Below, one piece after another: positions 8,512-15,805 of a stretch of 64,000 bases of DNA. The stretch spans positions 1,426,001 through 1,490,000 of the forward strand of contig OZ240239.1 of assembly GCA_965198095.1 (NCBI GenBank), read 5' to 3'. The position numbers and the translations under genes were made by a program. This DNA comes from CBDFJH01 sp965198095. Its GTDB lineage: Bacteria > Latescibacterota > UBA2968 > GCA-2709665. The notes beneath the pieces were generated by a model. The model was not told the origin of the DNA and did no database searches. It saw only the letters and a list, made by a program, of their open reading frames with translations. Numbering within the stretch: the first letter of the stretch is position 1; every line of letters begins with the position of its first letter.

Positions 8512-10005
8512 GTGGCCGATAGACAAGCCCTTCGTTTTCCGAAACTGGTCTCCGAGCTCACCTCTCGGAGAGCCGTCGACTTCCTGAAATTTTTCGGGCC
8601 GGGCGCCATCATCGCTTCCGTAACGATCGGAAGTGGAGAAACGGTCTGGGCATCCCGGAGCGGGGCGATCTTCGAGTATTCCCTGTTTTGGGCCTTCAGC
8701 CTCTTCTGCATCACAAAGGCAATCCAGGTCTACACGGCCGCGCGATACATGACGCTCACCGGAGAACATCCGATCGAAAAATGGGCGCTCATCCCCGGTC
8801 CCCGCGCCTGGTTTCCGGCCTTTACCGGTCTCGTCGTGATCGTTGCCGCCCCGTTCTACCTCTCCAGCCTTCCGATCATGCTGGGCACGATCACCTCGTG
8901 GATCCTGTTCGATGACCCGGGGCGCTATCCACACGTCATTGCCATTCTCTTCATCGTCCTGCTCATTATCCTCACCCTGCTTCAGAGCTACGGGTTTCTG
9001 GAGAAGGCCCAGTTCTCTCTCGTGGGCGTGATGCTCGTTCTGATGGTCGTCGCCACGTTCGCCTGCAATCCGGACTGGACGGCCGCCCTCACGGGCGCGG
9101 TCGTGCCGACCTTCCCGCGTTATCCGGACTGGATCGTGAACTTTCCGGCCTTCACCGACCGAACGCTCATCGTCGAAATGGTGGCCTACATGGGGGTCAT
9201 GGGTGGGGGCGTGCAGGACTACATCGGATACATCGGCATGCTGCGGGAAAAGGCCTGGGGGATGATCGGACGCGTCGAAGGAAAGGACGCTTCCGTGACG
9301 GAGCCTGTCCCGCTGGCCGTAGATGAGGAGAACGTCCGGGTCGGGCTGGCGTGGCTGAAGGCCCCGGTGATCGACACCTGGGTCTCTTTCGGCACGGTCC
9401 TGATTTTCACCGCTGCATTCCTCATCCTGGGCGCGGCCCTGCTCTTTCCGAAGCAGATCGTACCGTCGGGCATGGACCTCTACAATCACCAGGTGGTTTT
9501 CCTGACGCAGCTGCACCCCGGAGAGCAGATACGCCTGTTCCTCGCGGGGATCTACAAGGCGGGGGTCTTCTTTGCCATCTTCGGGACGGTCTACGGCGCC
9601 TACGAGCTCTATGTGAGGACGGCGCACGAGTGCATCCGCGTCATCAGGCCGCAATGGCGCCACCTGAAGCTGGACCGGATGAGGCTTCCCATCCTCGTCT
9701 ACAACGGCGTGGCCGGCATCGCCCTGGTCCTCATCGCCTGGTGGACGGCTCACAGCGACCCGCAGGGCGTCGGGTGGAACCCGATCTCGATCATGACGAT
9801 CCCGCTGCACATCACGGGCGTCCTGTTCGCCGGTCCCTGGTGTTTTGCGATGATATGGGCGGACCGGATGTTCCTCCCCAAACCGTTCCGTATGGGCCGC
9901 ACGCTCGTGGTCCTCAACGCCATCTGTGGCCTGGCGTTCTTCTTCTTCGGCGCCAGGGCGCTCTACGATGACCTCCAGCCGCTCTTCAGATGGCTGGCGG
10001 GGTAA
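8512..10005 (+). CDS. Nramp-like divalent metal transporter
   Basis: A 497-residue integral membrane protein with about 11-12 hydrophobic segments. The N-terminal FFGPGAIIASVTIGSGE resembles helix 1 of Nramp/MntH proteins, where the metal site sits, but the rest is divergent, with a long hydrophilic loop near residues 245-275. The GTG start at 8512 has GGGAGG 5 nt upstream. The usual DPGN signature is not present, so the transported ion is uncertain. Confidence 0.7.
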   Translation: MADRQALRFPKLVSELTSRRAVDFLKFFGPGAIIASVTIGSGETVWASRSGAIFEYSLFWAFSLFCITKAIQVYTAARYMTLTGEHPIEKWALIPGPRAWFPAFTGLVVIVAAPFYLSSLPIMLGTITSWILFDDPGRYPHVIAILFIVLLIILTLLQSYGFLEKAQFSLVGVMLVLMVVATFACNPDWTAALTGAVVPTFPRYPDWIVNFPAFTDRTLIVEMVAYMGVMGGGVQDYIGYIGMLREKAWGMIGRVEGKDASVTEPVPLAVDEENVRVGLAWLKAPVIDTWVSFGTVLIFTAAFLILGAALLFPKQIVPSGMDLYNHQVVFLTQLHPGEQIRLFLAGIYKAGVFFAIFGTVYGAYELYVRTAHECIRVIRPQWRHLKLDRMRLPILVYNGVAGIALVLIAWWTAHSDPQGVGWNPISIMTIPLHITGVLFAGPWCFAMIWADRMFLPKPFRMGRTLVVLNAICGLAFFFFGARALYDDLQPLFRWLAG

Positions 10006-10108
10006 CGGGCGGCCCCCCCCCCGCGTGAAATAGATCGCGACACGGGCAGGTTGCCTCTACACGAAGTGTCTGCCCGCGCGTCTACGCTCAGACGACACAC
10101 CGACGCAC

Positions 10109-10137
10109 AAAGGGCGCATCCGAGGGATGCGCCCTTT
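10109..10137. terminator. Bidirectional intrinsic terminator
   Basis: A perfect 13-bp stem with a 3-nt loop (GAG), flanked by A-rich and T-rich ends, lies about 100 nt after the Nramp-like gene. It can also serve transcripts coming through dapB from the other side. Confidence 0.8.
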
Positions 10138-10285
10138 ATATTTGGGAATACTAACGTTATCTAATCATCGGGAACTGCTGCTGAAACGATATCCCCATTC
10201 GTCCAGGAGCCTGTCGGAGTCCTCTATTGGGTGAAAAGTTTCTTAAAAATAAGAATATTGCCAAGAGGCCTGACGTTTTCAGGCG

Positions 10286-10378
10286 ATGATGGACACTCCT
10301 GGGCGGTTTCGAGAATATGATCCAAATCGGTTGATGCCATTGCCTCCGGATCTGCGTCAAGATCCTAGATGCGGATTC
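10286..10378 (+). pseudogene. IS1182-like transposase, N-terminal remnant
   Basis: Translation from 10286 gives FREYDPNRLMPLPPDLRQ, closely resembling the N-terminus of IS1182-family transposases (pattern FRPYDPDQ..LLPPSLR). Homology stops after about 30 codons, where dapB begins on the other strand. The preceding 130 nt are AT-richer than the surroundings and probably belong to the same lost element. Confidence 0.5.
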
Positions 10379-10381
10379 AGG

Positions 10382-11188
10382 CTATCTGATTCCCAGCACG
10401 TCTCGCATATCGTAGAACCCTGGTGCGGCCGCCGCCGCGAATCGGACCGCGCGAAGCGCCCCCACCCCGAACGCATCGCGACTCTGCGCCCGATGCACGA
10501 TCTGGATCACCTCTCCGACCCCCCCTATGGTCACGATGTGCTCGCCGACGATATCCCCGGCCCGGATGGCGTGGACCCCGATCTCCTCCCGCGTCCGGAC
10601 GCCCGTATCTCCGTGACGCCCATAGACGCCGACGTCTTCCAGGTTCCGGTTCAGGCCTGAAGCCGCCGCCTTGGCCAACGCGAGCGCCGTCCCGCTCGGT
10701 GCGTCCGTCTTGAAGCGGTGGTGGGCCTCGACGATCTCGACGTCATAGTCCGCTCCCAGAATCCGCGTGGCCTCCTCCACGAGCTGTGTCAGAAGCGTCA
10801 CGCCCACGGTGAAGTTCGGAGCGAACACGCAGGCGACGTCCTTTACGGCTTCCTCGAAGCTCGCCAGCTGGGCCTCCGACATGCCGGTCGTTCCGACGAC
10901 CATCGCCGTTCCGGCGGCGCCAGCCACAGTGGCGGCCTCGACCGTACCGTCCGGCGGCGCCGTGAAGGCGACAACGACGTCTGCCCGCGCCGCCACCTGC
11001 TCCAGGTTATCCACGACCCGCACGCCGAGCGGCCTCGCACCGATCACGGCTCCCAGATCCCGTCCCACCGCCCGGTTCCCGGCCGCCTCGACGCCTCCGG
11101 AGATTTCGATATCGTCCGAGTCCAACGCAAGGTGCGCGATCCTTCCGCACATACGCCCCGCGATTCCGCAGATCGCGATCTTGATCAT
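10382..11188 (-). CDS. dapB: 4-hydroxy-tetrahydrodipicolinate reductase
   Basis: NAD(P)H-dependent reduction in the diaminopimelate/lysine pathway, cytosolic. The 268-residue protein has an N-terminal Rossmann motif (ICGIAGRMCGRI) and the family signature EAHHRFKTDAPSGTA with the catalytic His and Lys. It is the third gene of the riboswitch-controlled unit dapA-pckG-dapB, 37 nt after pckG. The glycine-rich loop reads GIAGRMCGR rather than the common GaxGRMGR. Confidence 0.95.
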   Translation of the reverse strand: MIKIAICGIAGRMCGRIAHLALDSDDIEISGGVEAAGNRAVGRDLGAVIGARPLGVRVVDNLEQVAARADVVVAFTAPPDGTVEAATVAGAAGTAMVVGTTGMSEAQLASFEEAVKDVACVFAPNFTVGVTLLTQLVEEATRILGADYDVEIVEAHHRFKTDAPSGTALALAKAAASGLNRNLEDVGVYGRHGDTGVRTREEIGVHAIRAGDIVGEHIVTIGGVGEVIQIVHRAQSRDAFGVGALRAVRFAAAAAPGFYDMRDVLGIR

Positions 11189-11225
11189 GGCGACACATCC
11201 TCTTCGAATTCAGCCCAACGGCGGT

Positions 11226-13007
11226 TCAAGCGCTCAGCCGCTGCGCCAGCGCGTCGACTTCGGCCGCCAGCTCGGCAGGCAGCCGGTCACCGAACTTCGA
11301 GTAAAATTCACGAATCTCCGGCAGCTCGGGCAGCCAGTCTTCGGTGCGCACCCTCAAAAGCGCATCCAGGTCGTCCGCGGGAAGGTCCAGTCCGTCGAGA
11401 TCCAGACCCTCCCGGCCGGGCAGCAGCCCGATCGGCGTTTCCACCGACGCGGCCTTGCCGTCGATCCGCTCGCAGATCCACTTGAGCACGCGGCTGTTCT
11501 CGCCGAACCCGGGCCAGAGCCAGCTTCCGGCCGGATCCTTTCGGAACCAGTTTACGAAAAAGATCTTCGGGGCGTGCTTTCCGAGCCTGTTCCCCATCTC
11601 CAGCCAGTGACGGAAATAGTCGCCCATGTGATATCCACAGAACGGAAGCATCGCGAACGGGTCTCGGCGAAGCTTTCCAACGGCGCCGGCCGCGGCCGCC
11701 GTCGTCTCGGAGCCCATCACGGAGCCCATGAAGACCCCGTGCGTCCAGTTGAACGCCTCGTAGACCAGCGGGATCACGCTCGATCTCCGTCCTCCGAAGA
11801 TGAACCCGGATATCGGGACCCCGTCCGGGTTCTCCCAATCCGGGTCGATCACCGGACATTGGGAGGCCGGCGCCGTGTATCGCGCGTTGGGGTTCGAAGC
11901 AGGCTCACCCCGTCCCGCGTCCCACGCGCGGGCCTTCCAGTCCAGCAGGCCGGAAGGGGGCTCCGGCGTCATGTCTTCCCACCAGACGTCCCGTTCTACC
12001 GTCTGCGCCGTGTTCGTGAAGATGCTGTTTCGGCTCAGCGCGGCCATCGCGTTTCCGTTCGACGTCTCGTTCGTTCCGGGCGCCACGCCGAAGAAACCGG
12101 ACTCCGGATTGATGGCGTAAAGCCGACCGTCGGGCCCGAGCCGCATCCACGCGATGTCGTCGCCCACGCAGCGCACCTCCCAGCCCGGAATCGTCGGTTC
12201 GAGCATGGCCAGGTTGGTCTTTCCGCACGCCGAGGGAAACGCGCCGCCGAGGTAGTACTTTCGGCCCTCCGGCGAGGTCAGACCCAGAAGCAGCATGTGT
12301 TCGGCCATCCACCCTTCTCGCCGCGCCATGCAGGAAGCGATCCGAAGGGCGAAACATTTCTTTCCGAGCAATGCATTGCCACCGTAGCCGGACCCGTAAG
12401 ACCAGATCGAGGGATCCTCCGGAAAATGTACGATGTATTTGTTGTCGGCATCACACGGCCAAACCGAGTCTTCTTCCCCCGGCTCGAGCGGCGCACCGAC
12501 CGAGTGCAGGCAGGGGAGGAAGTCGCCCTCGCCCAGCGCCTCGAGCACCGAATCCCCGATTCGGGTCATAATCCGCATGCTGCACACGACATAGGCAGAG
12601 TCGGTAATCTCCACGCCGATCTTCGAGATCGGAGATCCGATGGGCCCCATCGAGTAGGGGATGACGTACATCCTGCGGCCGCGCATCGCGCCGTTGAACA
12701 GGCCGCGCAGCGTCCGCTTCATGTCCTCGGGGTCTCGCCAGTTGTTCGTGGGTCCGGCCTCCTCCTGCCCGCGAGAACAGATGAACGTCCGGTCCTCCAC
12801 GCGCGCCACGTCCCCGGGGTCGGACCGGGCCAGGAAGCTGTTCGGCCGCCGCCCCGGGTTCAGACGAACGAATGTGCCCTTCCGGCAGAGCGCTTCTGCG
12901 AGACGATCGTACTCTGCCTGCGAACCGTCGCACCAGTGCACGCTGTCCGGTTTACAAAGCCGGGCCGCTTCGTCGACCCAGGCCTTCAAAGCCGCGTTCG
13001 AGACCAT
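11226..13007 (-). CDS. pckG: Phosphoenolpyruvate carboxykinase (GTP)
   Basis: Interconverts oxaloacetate plus GTP with PEP plus CO2. At 593 residues it matches the GTP-dependent family and carries its P-loop signature FPSACGKTN, the upstream YGSGYGGNALLGKKC substrate region, and a WENPDGVPI block. It lies 18 nt after dapA and 37 nt before dapB, so it is probably co-transcribed with lysine genes. Oxaloacetate is also the source of aspartate, the precursor of lysine. Confidence 0.96.
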   Translation of the reverse strand: MVSNAALKAWVDEAARLCKPDSVHWCDGSQAEYDRLAEALCRKGTFVRLNPGRRPNSFLARSDPGDVARVEDRTFICSRGQEEAGPTNNWRDPEDMKRTLRGLFNGAMRGRRMYVIPYSMGPIGSPISKIGVEITDSAYVVCSMRIMTRIGDSVLEALGEGDFLPCLHSVGAPLEPGEEDSVWPCDADNKYIVHFPEDPSIWSYGSGYGGNALLGKKCFALRIASCMARREGWMAEHMLLLGLTSPEGRKYYLGGAFPSACGKTNLAMLEPTIPGWEVRCVGDDIAWMRLGPDGRLYAINPESGFFGVAPGTNETSNGNAMAALSRNSIFTNTAQTVERDVWWEDMTPEPPSGLLDWKARAWDAGRGEPASNPNARYTAPASQCPVIDPDWENPDGVPISGFIFGGRRSSVIPLVYEAFNWTHGVFMGSVMGSETTAAAAGAVGKLRRDPFAMLPFCGYHMGDYFRHWLEMGNRLGKHAPKIFFVNWFRKDPAGSWLWPGFGENSRVLKWICERIDGKAASVETPIGLLPGREGLDLDGLDLPADDLDALLRVRTEDWLPELPEIREFYSKFGDRLPAELAAEVDALAQRLSA

Positions 13008-13025
13008 TGGATACTCCGTTGAAGG

Positions 13026-14057
13026 TTATGCGTAGGCCAGACCTTCCAGGACAGACCGATCTTCCAATCGATTCGCGATGTCTACGTTGAAGAAGGCCTC
13101 GATCGGCGCGAAGACTTCGGGGTTGTTCGACGCGACCGTTCGGGCGATGTCGAGCACTTTTTCAAGCCCTGACCGGTTCATTCTGCCGAGCGGCCGTCTG
13201 CACGGCCCGGCCGGCATCCCGAGGATCTGCATCAGCGTCTTCACCGGCAGGGGGTTTCGAGCCTTCACTTCCGTCACGCCGAAGGGCGTCTCTTCTTCCG
13301 AAAGCACGCCGACCATGCCGAAGAGCGGCTTGAGCGCATCTCCGAGTCGCTTCCCCTCCTCCCGGTTGTCTTCGAGGAGGGCCTGCGTGAACTTCTGAAT
13401 CGGGCCTGGAGCGACATTCGACATCACCGAGATCACGCCGGACGCCTTGACTCGGTCGTCCGTCATCATGTCGAACGTCTTGTCGTCATCCCCGGACAGG
13501 ATCGCGAAATCCTCCCCGCAGCACGTCCGGGTGCGGGCCATGTTCTCCAGATCTCCCGTCGCCTCCTTGACGGTCGCGACGTTCGGACACGACCGGTTGA
13601 GAAGCGCAAGGTCCTCCGGAAGGAGCTTCGTGCCCGTCCGGCCCGGAATCACGTATGGGATCATCTGCATCTCCGGGAACGCCTCCGCCACCGGCGCGAC
13701 GTACTCCCGCCGGATTTCGAGCGAGCTCGGTCCGTTGTAGTAAGGGTCCACCAGGAGCGCCGTGTCCGCGCCGACGTGGGCGGCGTGTTCCGTCGCCCTC
13801 AGGGTCTCTTCGGTCGAATTGCTCCCGGTTCCGGCAATCGCCCGTCCGTGTCCCCTGACAAGCTCGCAGACCCGTTGGACCACCCGGTCGTGCTCTTCCC
13901 GGTTCAGCGTCGGACTCTCGCCCGTCGTCCCGACGGCCAGGATCCCGCTCACGCCTTCGGAAACCTGAAACGCGACAAGCTTCTCCAGGCCTGCCTCGTC
14001 CACGGACTTGCCGGGCGTAAACGGCGTAATCAGCGCGGTATGGCATCCGCTGAACAT
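13026..14057 (-). CDS. dapA: 4-hydroxy-tetrahydrodipicolinate synthase
   Basis: Condenses pyruvate with aspartate semialdehyde. The start is the ATG at 14057 with AGGAGG 7 nt upstream, giving 343 residues; the open frame extends further but only into the riboswitch leader. Signatures are GTTGESPTL near the N-terminus, the Tyr region (YVIPGRTG) and the Schiff-base lysine in VKEATGD. It is about 50 residues longer than E. coli DapA at the C-terminus. It is the first gene of dapA-pckG-dapB behind a lysine riboswitch. Confidence 0.93.
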   Translation of the reverse strand: MFSGCHTALITPFTPGKSVDEAGLEKLVAFQVSEGVSGILAVGTTGESPTLNREEHDRVVQRVCELVRGHGRAIAGTGSNSTEETLRATEHAAHVGADTALLVDPYYNGPSSLEIRREYVAPVAEAFPEMQMIPYVIPGRTGTKLLPEDLALLNRSCPNVATVKEATGDLENMARTRTCCGEDFAILSGDDDKTFDMMTDDRVKASGVISVMSNVAPGPIQKFTQALLEDNREEGKRLGDALKPLFGMVGVLSEEETPFGVTEVKARNPLPVKTLMQILGMPAGPCRRPLGRMNRSGLEKVLDIARTVASNNPEVFAPIEAFFNVDIANRLEDRSVLEGLAYA

Positions 14058-14111
14058 GGCGGGACCTCCTCGAGGCGAAAAAACGTCTGCTTCAACGCCG
14101 TCCGTCAAGGC

Positions 14112-14144
14112 AAAAAAAACGCCCGCGGCCGGAAGGCAGAGGCG
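14112..14144 (-). terminator. Riboswitch-controlled terminator before dapA
   Basis: A GC-rich imperfect hairpin (14144-14120) is followed by eight T on the minus strand (14119-14112). It sits between the lysine aptamer and dapA, the expected place for the expression platform of a transcriptional riboswitch. Confidence 0.75.
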
Positions 14145-14189
14145 TCGCAGGCACCCGTCCCGGGGACGGAAGATGCAAGAGAGCGCTCC

Positions 14190-14350
14190 ACAGGTCATCC
14201 TTGTGACAGTCCAGAAGATCTTATCCCCTGGACCAGCCCTTCGCCGCGGCGACACGTGCGAGGGACTTCGGCAACCCCCCCCTTTCGTACGACGCGCTTC
14301 CAACCGCCTGCCTTCCGCCGTCTACTCTTGGGGGGCTGCGCCTCTACCCT
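14190..14350 (-). promoter_or_regulatory. Lysine riboswitch (L-box)
   Basis: The minus-strand leader contains the conserved L-box blocks in order: TAGAGGCGC (14347-14339), AGAGTAGA, GAAAGG, TTGCCGAAG (14274-14266), GGCTGG, and GGACTGTCAC (14212-14203). Only lysine riboswitches carry this set. The ends are approximate because the P1 pairing was not resolved. Lysine binding should favour the terminator at 14112-14144 and switch off dapA-pckG-dapB. Confidence 0.9.
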
Positions 14351-14361
14351 TGCTGAGGGCA

Positions 14362-14391
14362 AAACTACACAAACGGCTCACGGCATGTCAA
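14362..14391 (-). promoter_or_regulatory. Promoter of dapA-pckG-dapB
   Basis: A consensus TTGACA (14391-14386) and a TAGTTT -10 (14367-14362) at 18-nt spacing lie directly upstream of the lysine aptamer. Confidence 0.6.
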
Positions 14392-14409
14392 GCGAAAAGC
14401 TTCCTGAGG

Positions 14410-14438
14410 TTGACACACCCTCTCCTGTGACTTATTTT
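14410..14438 (+). promoter_or_regulatory. Promoter of the M16-like gene
   Basis: TTGACA (14410-14415), a 17-nt spacer and TATTTT (14433-14438), about 60 nt before the GTG start of the M16-like gene. It is back to back with the dapA promoter. Confidence 0.7.
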
Positions 14439-14497
14439 GGACTCGCCATTGGGGTGATCAGACCGATTTTTAGACGCCAGGTGCGAAAGGACGTTGG

Positions 14498-15805
14498 GTG
14501 TCTTCAGCGGCTCCAGTACTTCACCGTTTAAGAAACGGCATACGTGTCGTCGTAGAACCGATCCCGGGCGCCCAATCGATCGTGCTCGTCTTCCGTTTCG
14601 CCTTCGGGGCGAAAGACGATCCTCTCGACCGGCTCGGCATGGCGTGCGTCGTCGAAGAGAGTCTGTTCAAAGGGACGCCTTCGAGGGACGCCCGGTCGGT
14701 CTTCGACGCCTTCGACAACCTGGGCGTTCGACGGGGGGCCTCGACAGGGGTCGAATACACGGAATTCAGGGCCCAGCTCCTGCCGAGACACTTTCCCGAA
14801 GCCATCGCGCTCTATTCAGAGATCTTCAAGTCTGCCTCGTTCCCCGACGAAGCGGTCGAGGCTGCCAAGTCTCTGACCCTGGAAGAGATCAAACGGCTGG
14901 AGGACAATCCGATCCAGCAGGTCCTCTATCTCACCTACCAGGCCGGTCTCGGCGATCCCATGGGCCGAATGCCCCTGGGCCGTCCCGAAACCGTATCGGT
15001 CATCACGCCCCCGGGCGTCCGCAACTGTTGGACGACATACTGCAAGCCGGAAAGGCTCGTGATCTCTGTCGCCGGGGGCCTGGACCTCGACGAGATTCTG
15101 GACAGGGTGGACGCGATCTTCGGACACTGGTCCGCCGACGGCGAGACGCCGGATGAAGTGCATCCCCTTTCGGTGGCCTCCCGGTCCGTACACCACGAGA
15201 AACCGTCGGAACAGCAGCATATCGGAATGCTCTTTTCAGGAGTCCCCAGGGGCCACGACCTCTATTATCCCGGGCAGCTCCTGGTGACCATCCTGTCGGG
15301 AAGCGGCTCCAGCCGCCTGTTTACCGAAGTCAGGGAAAAACGCGGGCTTGCCTACAGCGTGGCCGCCTTCTATCGGGCGCGCAGGGGCGGAGGGCTCGTT
15401 GCCCTCTACGCCGGGACCACACCCGACCGGGCCGACGAGACATTTGCCGTCTGTCACAGGGAAATCAATCGTGTCGCGGAGGATCTTTCTTCCGAGGAAC
15501 TGGAGCGCGCCAAGACCATCGTGAAGGGCCGCATCCTGACGACCGGGGATCTTCCCGAAGGAAGGGCGGGCAGTCTCGCGGAGGATCTCTTTTTCGAAGG
15601 GCGCCCGCGTGCACTGGATGAACTGACCCGCAGGATCGACGAGGTGACCCTGGATCGGATACCGGCCTATCTGGAGGCCTTCCCTCCAGACCCGCTTACC
15701 CTCGTCACCCTCGGCCCGAGAGACCTCGACGTGCCGGATACCGACTCTGCAGGCGAACGCCGGCGCAACGTAGCGTTTAGAGACTACGGCGTGTCAAAGG
15801 AATAA
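14498..15805 (+). CDS. M16-family peptidase homologue lacking zinc ligands
   Basis: A 435-residue protein with the two-lobed M16 pattern: SGSGSSRLFTEVREKRGLAY in the C-terminal half is the standard RxxEVREKxGLAY block. Where catalytic members have HxxEH before FKGT, this has CVVEE (C50 to E54), so both His ligands are missing and it is unlikely to be a peptidase. Such proteins usually pair with an active M16 subunit, but none is nearby. GTG start with an AAAGGA site. The end overlaps the convergent TonB receptor by 22 nt. Confidence 0.85.
   Translation: MSSAAPVLHRLRNGIRVVVEPIPGAQSIVLVFRFAFGAKDDPLDRLGMACVVEESLFKGTPSRDARSVFDAFDNLGVRRGASTGVEYTEFRAQLLPRHFPEAIALYSEIFKSASFPDEAVEAAKSLTLEEIKRLEDNPIQQVLYLTYQAGLGDPMGRMPLGRPETVSVITPPGVRNCWTTYCKPERLVISVAGGLDLDEILDRVDAIFGHWSADGETPDEVHPLSVASRSVHHEKPSEQQHIGMLFSGVPRGHDLYYPGQLLVTILSGSGSSRLFTEVREKRGLAYSVAAFYRARRGGGLVALYAGTTPDRADETFAVCHREINRVAEDLSSEELERAKTIVKGRILTTGDLPEGRAGSLAEDLFFEGRPRALDELTRRIDEVTLDRIPAYLEAFPPDPLTLVTLGPRDLDVPDTDSAGERRRNVAFRDYGVSKE

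Noticed and set aside
15784..15805. Sequencing error at the overlapping 3' ends of the M16-like gene and TonB receptor
   Set aside because: Both reading frames end naturally with family-typical C-termini; a 22-nt convergent overlap is ordinary.
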